From NCBI RefSeq assembly GCF_000422585.1, contig NZ_KE383886.1, positions 51,850 to 115,849 of the forward strand: 64,000 bases of DNA, in the 5' to 3' direction. The notes under the pieces are model-generated. The model saw nothing but the letters and a program-made list of their open reading frames with translations, did no database searches and was not told the DNA's origin. Positions within the stretch are counted from its first letter, which is position 1. Every line of letters begins with the position of its first letter. This DNA is from Hugenholtzia roseola DSM 9546 (GTDB taxonomy: Bacteria; Bacteroidota; Bacteroidia; Cytophagales; Bernardetiaceae). The position numbers and the translations under genes are program-made. Below, in pieces: positions 1-7,457 of the stretch.

Positions 1-1643
1 GCGTCGGTATTCACACTAACAGCAGCAGGGGCGGTAATGGTCGGATTTTGGTTATCCGTAACGGTTACGATTTGGGTATCGGTAGCGGTATTTCCACTGC
101 CGTCTGTTACCGTCCAAGTAACGGTAGTTGCGCCAAGTGGGAAAATGGCAGGTGCGTTATTGGTAACCGAAGCCACAGAACAATTATCTGCCGTCGTCGG
201 CGTTCCCAAAGCCACACCCGAAGCGGTGCAAAGTCCTGCATCAGCATTGACATTGACAGCAGCAGGGGCGGTAATGGTCGGATTTTGGCTATCCGTAACG
301 GTTACAACTTGCGTAGCCGTTGCGATATTGCCGCTTCCGTCTGTTACTGTCCAAGTAACGGTAGTATTGCCAAGTGGGAAAGTAGCAGGTGCATTATTGG
401 TAACCGAAGCCACAGAACAGTTGTCTGCCGTCGTAGGCGTTCCCAAAGCCACACCCGAAGCGGTACAAAGAGTAGCGTCAGCATTGACATTGACAGCAGC
501 AGGGGCGGTAATGGTCGGATTTACATTATCCGAAACCGTAACGGTGAAACTACAACTTTGTGAGAGCGTAGGACTTACGGCAGTAGCCGTAACGGTGGTA
601 ACGCCTAAATTGAAGACTGCGCCGTTTAGGGTGGTAAGTCCAGATGCCGTTGTTGCCCCAGTGAGGTCGTAGGTTAGTCCTGTTACGATAGCACTGACGG
701 TACTGTTCCAAGTATTGTCGCTATGGGTATAAGTACAAGCAAGAGCGACTGTGTTGGCAGTTTGGTTGTCGACGCATCTTATCAGACCCAAAGGATTGGC
801 AGCGTCAGAATATGTCCAAGAGTTTTGTAGGGCAGCCTCCGCAAGTGTGTGTGTCCGTGCGCTTAGGTTTGCCAAATCAGACCGAAATTCCCAAGGAGCA
901 GCAATCGTATTATAGGAAGCCGTGCGCCAACGCTGTAATTGGGTCAAATCTTTGCCGTTGTCTAAATCGGAAAGCCAAGAGAGTGTCAAATCGCGCGTGC
1001 CGCCAGCGGTAGTTTCGAAAGTCCAATAGGAGGCAATGCTCGTATTTCCTGCTATGTTAATAATGCCTTGCGTCCCTGTACGACGTGTAAGGGTAACGTT
1101 GCCCACATCTGCGCCAGCACCCAAAGTAGCGTTTAGGAAAGTAGGCATCGCCCCTACTCCAATCGGACGCGCCTGCATGACGGCAGTACCTATGATGCGA
1201 TTGGCGTTGGTTTCTGCGGGATTGAGGGCAGTAGGCGAAAAGAAGATGGTCGCCAAATCGGAAAACAAGTGTCCATTTGTCAGGTCTAATTGTGTATTTA
1301 TCAAGACCTGATTTTGTAGTTGTAAATGATTGCCTCCGTTATTGACTTGCAAATTTGACAAAGCAATCTGATTTGTGCCTTCGACATTTTGCAGCGCACC
1401 ACCCACAAAGCGCAACCAAGAACCATTTGCACCTGCAAAAGTACCGTTATTGACCAAGTCTTGTGTTAGCAGCAGTTCGCCACTTAGGGCGGTAGTAGAA
1501 GTAGCGGTGGCATTTGTCCATTCGCCACTGCGTACATAAGTACCTGTATTGATTTGTATGCTTGCCCCTTCGTTCCTGACAAACTGCGCCTTTAAGGGCA
1601 GCACCGTCAGCAAAAGCAGCAGAAGCAGTATTATTTTTTTCAT
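1..1643 (-). CDS. Secreted HYR-repeat adhesin-like protein (3' end outside window)
   Basis: The minus frame is open from an ATG at 1643 to the left edge, about 547 codons, so the C terminus is missing. It begins with a signal peptide (MKKII followed by a leucine run, ending near LKAQ). A beta-rich region of about 300 residues follows. From about residue 360 there are tandem hyalin-type (HYR) repeats of 79 residues (237 bases), with conserved NPTITAPAAV, TTADNCSV and TVTWTVTDGSGN segments and paired cysteines (LCTASG, DNCS). HYR repeats are immunoglobulin-like and usually form stalks in secreted adhesins. In Bacteroidota such proteins are commonly T9SS cargo, but the sorting domain that would show this lies outside the window. 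The signal peptide and repeats are seen directly; the adhesin role is inferred. Confidence 0.85.
   Translation of the reverse strand, partial: MKKIILLLLLLLTVLPLKAQFVRNEGASIQINTGTYVRSGEWTNATATSTTALSGELLLTQDLVNNGTFAGANGSWLRFVGGALQNVEGTNQIALSNLQVNNGGNHLQLQNQVLINTQLDLTNGHLFSDLATIFFSPTALNPAETNANRIIGTAVMQARPIGVGAMPTFLNATLGAGADVGNVTLTRRTGTQGIINIAGNTSIASYWTFETTAGGTRDLTLSWLSDLDNGKDLTQLQRWRTASYNTIAAPWEFRSDLANLSARTHTLAEAALQNSWTYSDAANPLGLIRCVDNQTANTVALACTYTHSDNTWNSTVSAIVTGLTYDLTGATTASGLTTLNGAVFNLGVTTVTATAVSPTLSQSCSFTVTVSDNVNPTITAPAAVNVNADATLCTASGVALGTPTTADNCSVASVTNNAPATFPLGNTTVTWTVTDGSGNIATATQVVTVTDSQNPTITAPAAVNVNADAGLCTASGVALGTPTTADNCSVASVTNNAPAIFPLGATTVTWTVTDGSGNTATDTQIVTVTDNQNPTITAPAAVSVNTD
34..744 (-). 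repeat. HYR coding repeats, 237-base period
   Basis: The segment reading gtaatggtcggatttt on the plus strand recurs at 34, 271 and 508, which is 237 bases or 79 codons apart. The copies differ by scattered substitutions and keep the reading frame. This is a tandem repeat array inside the adhesin gene. It probably continues past the left edge. Confidence 0.85.
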
Positions 1644-1938
1644 GAGAGTAAAATTTAGAAGTTTCATTTGAAGAGGCAGGTAGGTGTTTTAGGTAAAAAT
1701 GTCTTTTGAGGATTATTTGTATTACAAATAAAAAACTTATAAAACTAATTTTTAATAAATTTAATAAATAAATTATTTTTTATAATTTATTTGTTAAATT
1801 TATATATGAAAATTAAAGTTTAATGATAACTTATCTACTTTGATTTGCTTTCGCTACCAGAACAAATTGGTTGTTCTCCCTAAAAAGATTACAGGAAGGA
1901 GAGCAAAGCAAACTTTACGTCGCAGGTAAGTTACTCTG
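1644..1938. other. AT-rich spacer
   Basis: About 295 bases lie between the stop of the 1939-3057 gene and the start of the HYR gene. The part at 1730-1820 is almost pure A and T with short self-complementary stretches. I see no open frame with coding character and no clear TAnnTTTG promoter. A promoter for the HYR gene is expected here but cannot be placed. Confidence 0.5.
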
Positions 1939-3057
1939 TTAGCCCTTATCAGAATACACCTTATCTACTATAAGGTCTGCCCACTCTGAAACAGCAACCA
2001 AACCGAAAGTTCCATCTTTTTTCTCCCTATAGATAAGGATGGATTGTGAAAAGACCCAAGGCACAAATAATCTGTCGTGCGCAGATTTATCAACTGTCAC
2101 CTTTTGGGTATTTCTTTCAAAAGTAGAAGATGATTTCTCTAAAACGCTTTTTTGAGAAAAAGTGCCTTCAAGTTTAGCCGCAAGTTTTTTTCCTAACACT
2201 TTGTTGTTGGACTCTGCCTCAAGGCTAACTTTTAGAGACCAAAATGATTCGAGTGTTTCTTTGATGCTCGATTGAACATCTACTGTCCTTTCAGTATAGA
2301 CACTAACACCTGCGGGAATAGATTGAGTTTCGCGAGGATTTGTATTGATAGCGTATCCAGCTACGGCAAAATACCTCTTGACAAAGTATTCTTTCTCATA
2401 CAAGGTTTGGTATTTTGCATCACCTATGCCATCCCATTCGCGTTTATCAATTTCAATAACCTCGCTACGCCCTACGTAGATTTTTTTAGGTGGGTATTGA
2501 TATGTTGAAGGAATTTTATCGTATGGGTTAAATTGGTGTGTAGCCTTTATCTCCTCACGAAACATTTCCCAATTTTGTACCATCTCACTTTCATGGTTCA
2601 TTAGGGAAAGATATTCGGCATATTCGTTATCAAAGTTAATAGCTTGCTCTTGCTCTGAATCGGATAATGCCATTATGGTTATAGTTCTTGTGAACTCGTG
2701 TCCCTTGGGGGGAAGGTCTTCCCAACCTTCAACACGAAGGAAGCCAAATGATTTTAAGTGAGATTTATTACTTCCAGAAAAAGGAACATCCACTTTCAAC
2801 TCTATTGAGCCAATATCTGACTTCCATCGACAAAAACATTCATACCCTGTCCATGTGCCATCTGCGGCACGAATGCCCAATACCTCGATTGTTTTACCTG
2901 ACGGAACATTGATAGGAGCTCTGTTATCAACGTTATTGAGGTACCAAAATCCCCATTGTAGCCGAGGGTCGTCAACCTCAAGTGTTTTTCCTGTTGCGTT
3001 GTGAATATTCAACTTGAATATCCATTTGCGAGATTCTTCCAAACTCAGATTTTCCAT
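1939..3057 (-). CDS. Possible beta-pore-forming protein, aegerolysin-like N part and aerolysin/ETX-like C part
   Basis: The protein has 372 residues and no signal peptide. Residues about 10-125 look like an all-beta sandwich of the aegerolysin kind: LQWGFWYLN, then GTWTGYECFCRW, then IELKVDVPFSGSN, which is the usual order of a glycine-rich loop, a cysteine/aromatic strand and a D-x-P-x-x-GSN turn. Residues about 235-350 are rich in alternating Ser/Thr/Val/Lys (TERTVDVQSSIKETLESFW, then KLEGTFSQKS and SSSTFERNTQKVTV). That pattern is typical of the membrane-inserting region of aerolysin or ETX/MTX2-type toxins. I judged both parts from sequence pattern only. The next gene upstream encodes a tail-collar protein, and the spacers below each gene share a 43-base repeat. 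It could instead be a non-toxic carbohydrate- or lipid-binding protein. Confidence 0.4.
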   Translation of the reverse strand: MENLSLEESRKWIFKLNIHNATGKTLEVDDPRLQWGFWYLNNVDNRAPINVPSGKTIEVLGIRAADGTWTGYECFCRWKSDIGSIELKVDVPFSGSNKSHLKSFGFLRVEGWEDLPPKGHEFTRTITIMALSDSEQEQAINFDNEYAEYLSLMNHESEMVQNWEMFREEIKATHQFNPYDKIPSTYQYPPKKIYVGRSEVIEIDKREWDGIGDAKYQTLYEKEYFVKRYFAVAGYAINTNPRETQSIPAGVSVYTERTVDVQSSIKETLESFWSLKVSLEAESNNKVLGKKLAAKLEGTFSQKSVLEKSSSTFERNTQKVTVDKSAHDRLFVPWVFSQSILIYREKKDGTFGLVAVSEWADLIVDKVYSDKG

Positions 3058-3076
3058 TTGTAAAAAAAATATAGAA

Positions 3077-3119
3077 TTGTGCCTACTCTGTTGAGTACGA
3101 TTTTCAGCCTCCTCGTTTT
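3077..3119. repeat. 43-base intergenic repeat, copy 1
   Basis: This 43-base segment lies between the 3137-3688 gene and the 1939-3057 gene. It matches the segment at 3707-3749 at 38 of 43 positions with no gaps. It contains a small hairpin (TACTC, loop tgtt, GAGTA). See the finding on these repeats. Confidence 0.75.
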
Positions 3120-3136
3120 AAACAGTTTGTTGAAAA

Positions 3137-3688
3137 CTAACCTCTTGAAGGGTAAATACCTTCCAAACAAATGATGTAATTCAAACCTAAGTAAGGCTGC
3201 ATATTATTGTGTGGTTGTGAACCACCAGCCGAACCAATTGAGGTAGGGGCAAGAGTTGTTGTTGGCGTTGCTCCTGTAACAAAAGAATGTCCTGTTACAT
3301 TTGTTCCTTCCGAATCTTCTGTACCATTCCAAGTAGCAAGTAAGCCATTTTGAGGCGTACTTGTCGTTGCAGCTCCATTCGCAGCCTGTAATGTATGAGT
3401 GTGAGCAGGTATTTGGGGTGTTATGAGCGTAACAGTTGCTTGTCCACCCATTTCTCCTAATTGAATGTTTGGTAATCCAGGACCTTGACCTTGACTAAGA
3501 GGCACACGTCCACGCAAGTCGGGCAGAGCAAAAGTAGTCTGACCATTCCCACCATAAGTAGTTCCCAAAATAGAGAACAAGGCAGTGTTTTGAGCTATTG
3601 GCAATATTTGCCCTTCGCACAAAGCCCAGCCGCGGGGAGCAAAATTCCCTGCGAATAAAACAATTGAACCGATGAATGCTTCTAACAT
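3137..3688 (-). CDS. Phage tail-collar domain protein (microcystin-dependent protein family)
   Basis: The protein has 183 residues. It opens with the conserved collar-family block: FIGSIVLFAGNFAPRGWALC, then GQILPIAQNTALFSILGTTY and FALPDLRGRVPL. The middle has the typical IPAHTHTLQ strand, and the end has QPYLGLNYIICLEGIYPSRG. This matches the family once called microcystin-dependent proteins (MdpB), which shares the phage short-tail-fibre collar fold. There is no signal peptide. Family members occur singly or in small clusters in many non-phage bacterial chromosomes, and their role is poorly known; carbohydrate or surface binding is the usual guess. There are no tail tube, sheath or baseplate genes nearby, so this is not part of a visible prophage. 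Confidence 0.85.
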   Translation of the reverse strand: MLEAFIGSIVLFAGNFAPRGWALCEGQILPIAQNTALFSILGTTYGGNGQTTFALPDLRGRVPLSQGQGPGLPNIQLGEMGGQATVTLITPQIPAHTHTLQAANGAATTSTPQNGLLATWNGTEDSEGTNVTGHSFVTGATPTTTLAPTSIGSAGGSQPHNNMQPYLGLNYIICLEGIYPSRG

Positions 3689-3706
3689 ATTTGAAAAAAT
3701 AAATGG

Positions 3707-3749
3707 TTGTGCTTACTCTATTCAGTACGATTTTCAGCGACCTCGTTTT
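3707..3749. repeat. 43-base intergenic repeat, copy 2
   Basis: This is the second copy of the 43-base segment, located between the collagen-like gene and the tail-collar gene. Shared core: gtacgattttcag followed after two variable bases by cctcgtttt. The inverted bases around the loop differ from copy 1 (TACT, then AGTA). Confidence 0.75.
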
Positions 3750-3770
3750 TTACTTTACCCAAATGCAGGC

Positions 3771-5387
3771 TTAGTTGAGTTTAATGACCTCAAAAAAACC
3801 TGAGGCATCAGAAGTATTTGCACTTGTATTATTATGACGAACTCTTATTCGCACAACATCACCAGCGGTTAAAAAGGTGGTTACATGAACATTACCAGTT
3901 ATAAGTGGTTCGGTAATATTTGTCGCTGTACCACGAGAAATAGAAGTGCCATTCACCTCTAAAAATAGGTTATGACCTTTAGGTAAGGAAGATGCTGCAA
4001 AATATGCGTTGATGTAATAAAGACCCGTAGTAGCTACCGTAAAAGTTTCTGTGGTTGTATTAAACTGACTTGACACATTCGTTGTAGGCGTTCCCCAAGC
4101 CACTGTTTCAAAGCCTGCGACAGTGTAACTTATGCCTCCCGTTTGGGGTACTCTCAATTGCAAGGTAGGTGTGCTGCCGCCGCCACTTGGAGTAGCCCAT
4201 TGTGTATTATAGTCTGTGCCATCGATTTTCGTTAACACTTGCCCTGCTGTTCCTCCTGCGGGTACACCTACGCCTGCTGGTCCTGCTGCTCCTGTCGCAC
4301 CCACAGGTCCCGCTGCGCCTGCTGCGCCGTTTGCACCATTGCATACGTATCGTGTAAGTGCCGCATTGATTTCGCCTGCTTCAAGTGTTCCGTTGTTGTT
4401 GGCATCTAAGCCAAATTGGATTCTTACGCCACCATTGGCACAGTTTGCGCCTGCGGGTTCGGCAGTGGTCAGGGAAAGAGAATTTAAGCCATTCGTACCA
4501 TTTGCGCCTGCTGCTCCTGTCGCTCCCATGGGTCCTGCTGGTCCCATTGCTCCTGTCGCTCCCATGGGTCCTGCTGGTCCCATTGCGCCTGTCGCTCCCA
4601 TGGGTCCTGCTGGTCCTGCTGCTCCTGTCGCTCCCACAGGTCCCGCTGCGCCTGCTGCGCCGTTTGCACCATTGCATACGTATCGCGTAAGTGCCGCATT
4701 GATTTCGCCTGCTTCAAGTGTTCCGTTGTTGTTGGCATCTAAGCCAAATTGGATTCTTACGCCACCATTGGCACAGTTTGCGCCTGCGGGTTCGGCAGTG
4801 GTCAGGGAAAGAGAATTTAAGCCATTCGTACCATTTGCGCCTGCTGCTCCTGTCGCTCCCATGGGTCCTGCTGATCCCATTGCGCCTGTCGCCCCTGCTG
4901 CACCGTTACAGACGTATCGCGTAAGTGCTGCATTGATTTCGCCTGCTTCAAGTGTTCCGTTGTTGTTGGCATCTAAGCCAAAATCAATTCTTACGCCACC
5001 ATTTGTACAGTTTGCGCCTGCGGGTTCGGCAGTGGTCAGGGAAAGAGAATTTAAGCCATTCGTACCATTTGCTCCTGCTGCGCCTGCGGGACCGGCTACG
5101 CCTGCTGCGTTTATGAACACCCAAACTGTACCATTGAAATAGTAAAACCCTGCCGTTGCGTCTGTTTGGAAAATGAGCAAACCTATGGCGGGTGTGGCAA
5201 TAAGGTCGCGTTGCGCTTGTGTCATACGCGGCACAAGCATGCCCTTATCGGTTGCTTTTACGTCTAAAATAGCCGAGCCATCAGCGGTAGAGTTGTCGTT
5301 ATTGATGGCTACGCCTTGTGCGAAAGCGTTGTTTTTGAAAGCGAGCAAGCCTAAGAGTAAGGCTGCGGAATAAATTATTTTTTTCAT
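3771..5387 (-). CDS. Secreted collagen-like repeat protein with C1q/TNF-like C terminus
   Basis: The protein has 538 residues with a signal peptide (MKKIIYSAALLLGLLAF to NNAFAQ). After it comes a module starting GVAINNDNSTADGSAILDV that is shared with the next protein upstream. Then come Gly-X-Y collagen-like runs (GAAGPVGATGAAGPAGPMG and similar). They alternate with three copies of a ~56-residue unit beginning NGTNGLNSLSLTTAEPAG and containing an EF-hand-like DANNNGTLEAGE loop. The last ~130 residues look like a C1q/TNF jelly roll, which normally trimerises and nucleates the collagen helix. Proline is frequent only at X positions (GPA, GPM, GPV). A trimeric surface fibre is the natural reading. 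No T9SS sorting domain is visible at the end. The repeats are nearly identical at DNA level, so unequal crossing-over is likely. Confidence 0.85.
   Translation of the reverse strand: MKKIIYSAALLLGLLAFKNNAFAQGVAINNDNSTADGSAILDVKATDKGMLVPRMTQAQRDLIATPAIGLLIFQTDATAGFYYFNGTVWVFINAAGVAGPAGAAGANGTNGLNSLSLTTAEPAGANCTNGGVRIDFGLDANNNGTLEAGEINAALTRYVCNGAAGATGAMGSAGPMGATGAAGANGTNGLNSLSLTTAEPAGANCANGGVRIQFGLDANNNGTLEAGEINAALTRYVCNGANGAAGAAGPVGATGAAGPAGPMGATGAMGPAGPMGATGAMGPAGPMGATGAAGANGTNGLNSLSLTTAEPAGANCANGGVRIQFGLDANNNGTLEAGEINAALTRYVCNGANGAAGAAGPVGATGAAGPAGVGVPAGGTAGQVLTKIDGTDYNTQWATPSGGGSTPTLQLRVPQTGGISYTVAGFETVAWGTPTTNVSSQFNTTTETFTVATTGLYYINAYFAASSLPKGHNLFLEVNGTSISRGTATNITEPLITGNVHVTTFLTAGDVVRIRVRHNNTSANTSDASGFFEVIKLN
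4331..4996 (-). repeat. Long near-identical in-gene repeats (333-base offset)
   Basis: The stretch starting ttgcaccattgcatacgtat at 4331 recurs at 4664, a 333-base (111-codon) offset, and is almost identical for about 200 bases. A third, more diverged copy of the same EF-hand-like unit begins near 4921. The blocks code for the repeat unit of the collagen-like protein and are prone to recombination or misassembly. Confidence 0.8.
5251..5328 (-). repeat. 78-base identical N-terminal module, copy 1
   Basis: This stretch is identical base for base to 6857-6934. Both encode the segment from the signal-peptide end (FAQG) through NNDNSTADGSAILDVKATD in two otherwise different secreted proteins. Complete identity over 78 bases, including third codon positions, suggests recent gene conversion or duplication. 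Confidence 0.9.
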
Positions 5388-5433
5388 TATTTTGAAAAAT
5401 TATGATTAAATATTTGATTTTATTATAAAAATT

Positions 5434-6990
5434 TTAATCCTTTTTCAACAAAGCTTTGATTTGCTCAATTTCAGCTTTCATTGAACTGAGTTCGCTCTGC
5501 AAAGCTGCATTTTGAGTTTCGAGTGTTTTATTTTTCTCGTTCAACTCTTTCACGGATTGCACCAAAGGCATGATGAAATCAGTGTAGCGCAAGGAATAGA
5601 CTTCTTTGTCGTTAGTCGGCACATCAATCCCCGTAAAATCGAAGCCTGCTTCTTTTGCCGCTTTTTCGACTTCTTGCGCCAAAAAGCCCATTTGACGTGT
5701 TTTTTCGATTTCGCTGTGGTCTATTTTGCTTACAAGCGAATCAGGTGTTCCCCAAATTTTATGCAGTTCGGTAGGGCGTACATTGTAGGTTACGGGATTG
5801 AGGCGTGTGATGAAATCCAAACCTTTTACGTTACTGCTTACGTTTGTTTTGTAGCGTGCGTCCGAGTAAGCGGTAATCGCGGTTACTTGTGCGCGGATTT
5901 GTGATACGGCGGTATTGCCCAAAAGCACTTGATTGCTTGCCGTGCATTGTGCATTAGCGATTCCAAAACCCAAAAGTGTTACGTTGGTGCGGGCAGTAGT
6001 AAGATTGGTATTAGCCCCTAAAGCCGTAACTTGAATATGGTTTGCAGTAGCCGTTAAAGTATTGTGACCAATAACGGTATTCTCAATACCGGTGCTAATG
6101 CCATTGCCTGCCTGCCTTCCAAAAAAAGAATTACTGTAACCTGTAGTATTATTCCTTCCCGTGTTATTTCCCACAAAAGTATTGGCATTACCTGTTGTGT
6201 TATCGTATCCTGCACTATTGCCTGAAAAATAGTTTAAAGCCCCCATTGTATTGGAATAGCCCGCATAATTGCCTGAGAAATAGTTGCTACCGCTTGTCGT
6301 ATTGGAATACCCCGCCTGATAGCCTGAAAAATAATTTTGACTTCCCGTTGTATTGGAATACCCCGCCTGATAACCTGAGAAATGGTTATTTTGTCCCGAC
6401 ATATTGCTATATCCTGCCTGATAACCAACAAACATATTATTAGCATCTACTATTAAAGAACCATCTCCAAATATATCAATTTGCAAATCAGCATTTAAGC
6501 CCGCATCTTTTCCTATAAGGATACTGCCATCTGTACCTTGCCCAAGTTCCAAAATGCCTTTAGGCGTTAGGCGAGCTTTTTCGGTGTTATTGGTGCGAAT
6601 CACAAAAGGTTCGTTGCTAATAGAGCCAATAAAGTCTGTGGCTGTGCTTGCATTACCCGTCAATCCCCAGCCGCTTGCGGCTGACGCACCTGATTGCAAG
6701 CGTACCCACGCCGTACCGTTCCAAAAGTAAAAACCGGGGGTTACGTCGCCGGCGGTTGCGGTGTTATAGACCAAAAGTGAAGCGGCGGGTGCGGCAACCG
6801 GTGCGGCAGTTGCGGTGCTTGTCAAGGCAACACGCGGCACGAGCATACCCTTGTCCGTTGCTTTTACGTCTAAAATAGCCGAGCCATCAGCGGTAGAGTT
6901 GTCGTTATTGATGGCTACGCCTTGTGCGAAAGCGAATGAGGCAGCAAGCGTAAAAAAGAGCGTCAGTAGAAGTTTTTGTATCGTAAGCAT
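5434..6990 (-). CDS. Secreted beta-head fibre protein with S74 intramolecular chaperone
   Basis: The start at 6990 is chosen because MLTIQKLLLTLFFTLAASF gives a normal signal peptide; the frame runs on upstream without a good start. The product has about 518 residues. The N-terminal module after the signal peptide is the same as in the collagen-like protein. The middle has seven or so imperfect 17-residue repeats (FSGYQAGYSNTTGSQNY type), resembling the left-handed beta-roll head repeats of trimeric adhesins. The C-terminal ~130 residues are a peptidase S74 / endosialidase chaperone domain (SDARYKTNVSS, then FLAQEVEKAAKEAG) ending in a coiled coil (KELNEKNKTLETQNAALQSE). S74 domains fold trimeric fibres and often cleave themselves off. 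A trimeric surface or released fibre is inferred. Confidence 0.85.
   Translation of the reverse strand: MLTIQKLLLTLFFTLAASFAFAQGVAINNDNSTADGSAILDVKATDKGMLVPRVALTSTATAAPVAAPAASLLVYNTATAGDVTPGFYFWNGTAWVRLQSGASAASGWGLTGNASTATDFIGSISNEPFVIRTNNTEKARLTPKGILELGQGTDGSILIGKDAGLNADLQIDIFGDGSLIVDANNMFVGYQAGYSNMSGQNNHFSGYQAGYSNTTGSQNYFSGYQAGYSNTTSGSNYFSGNYAGYSNTMGALNYFSGNSAGYDNTTGNANTFVGNNTGRNNTTGYSNSFFGRQAGNGISTGIENTVIGHNTLTATANHIQVTALGANTNLTTARTNVTLLGFGIANAQCTASNQVLLGNTAVSQIRAQVTAITAYSDARYKTNVSSNVKGLDFITRLNPVTYNVRPTELHKIWGTPDSLVSKIDHSEIEKTRQMGFLAQEVEKAAKEAGFDFTGIDVPTNDKEVYSLRYTDFIMPLVQSVKELNEKNKTLETQNAALQSELSSMKAEIEQIKALLKKD
6857..6934 (-). repeat. 78-base identical N-terminal module, copy 2
   Basis: This is the partner of 5251-5328, identical over all 78 bases. 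It encodes the mature N terminus of the S74 fibre protein. Confidence 0.9.
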
Positions 6991-7237
6991 AGAGAATAGA
7001 TTGGGGATAAGAGAAATGGCTTGAAATCGTCTGCAAGATGCAAAGCCTAAAAATTCCAAATTCGAGAGTGGCGTAAAAAGCCGTTTTTTGTCCGCGAAAT
7101 GATAGAAAAAGTGGCGTAGAAAATTTTAAGCCTTCGGCGAGGCGTTTGAAAAAATAAGTTTTTGTAAAAAAACGATACCTAAAATGGGTCGCAGGCTGAA
7201 AAGAAAGGGTTTGAAAAACCGCGCCGAGGAGCAATGT

Positions 7238-7390
7238 CAGCAATGTTAAGTTTTGCCAAAGGCTTTGTTTTATCAAATTAGAAAGGAAATAAAATTTGGT
7301 CTGAAAGCCTTTTTTATTTTAATCTCACTGCGGATAAGGCAATACCTTATCTCTATATTCGCCCCTAATTTTTAGAATTTAACATCAGTG
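7238..7390. mobile_element. Decayed MITE-like element related to 48240-48412
   Basis: This element of about 153 bases aligns with the element at 48240-48412 through shared blocks: caatgttaagtt at the left, ttttatcaaatt, aaataaaatttgg, tctgaaag, aatctcactgcgga, and tttttagaatttaacat at the right. It lacks a ~20-base piece present in the other copy, and its inverted ends are eroded (CAGCAATGTTAAG against a right end reading CACTGATGTTAAA on the other strand). No clean target duplication remains. It lies in the 467-base gap between the S74 gene and the LytTR gene, which otherwise holds only the terminator below. Confidence 0.7.
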
Positions 7391-7420
7391 CAGGCAACGC
7401 CACAAAAAAGAAAGAATTTG

Positions 7421-7455
7421 AAAAACCTCGCCGACGGGCAACGCCCTCGGCGACG
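7421..7455 (-). terminator. GC-rich hairpin terminator of the LytTR gene
   Basis: Just after the stop codon at 7458, the minus strand forms a strong hairpin (CGCCGAGGGC, loop, GCCCGTCGGCG with one bulge), followed by five T residues. The plus-strand text is cctcgccgacgggcaacgcc then ctcggcgacgg. A partial copy of the same motif (cctcgccgacgg) appears at 58970-58981. Confidence 0.8.
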
Positions 7456-7457
7456 GT

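Noticed and set aside
37-672. Two overlapping plus-strand open frames with regular repeats.
   Set aside because: They mirror the HYR repeats on the minus strand, whose frame runs from a signal peptide at 1643 without a stop.
3137-3688. Part of a prophage, because of the tail-collar domain.
   Set aside because: No integrase, capsid, portal, sheath, tube or baseplate genes are present nearby. This family is common outside phages.
4216-5142. Long plus-strand open frame rich in Ala and Pro (308 codons) opposite the collagen-like gene.
   Set aside because: It is the shadow of the GC-rich collagen repeats. The minus-strand frame has a signal peptide, recognisable domains and a proper start; the plus frame has none.
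6195-6446. Regularly spaced ~51-base repeats that look like a CRISPR array.
   Set aside because: They are in frame in the minus-strand S74 fibre gene and encode 17-residue head repeats (FSGYQAGYSNTTG type). The spacing has no unique spacers between constant repeats.
6905-7276. 123-codon minus-strand frame upstream of the S74 gene.
   Set aside because: It overlaps the signal-peptide end of the S74 gene in another frame and runs into the decayed MITE. There is no domain or start signal.
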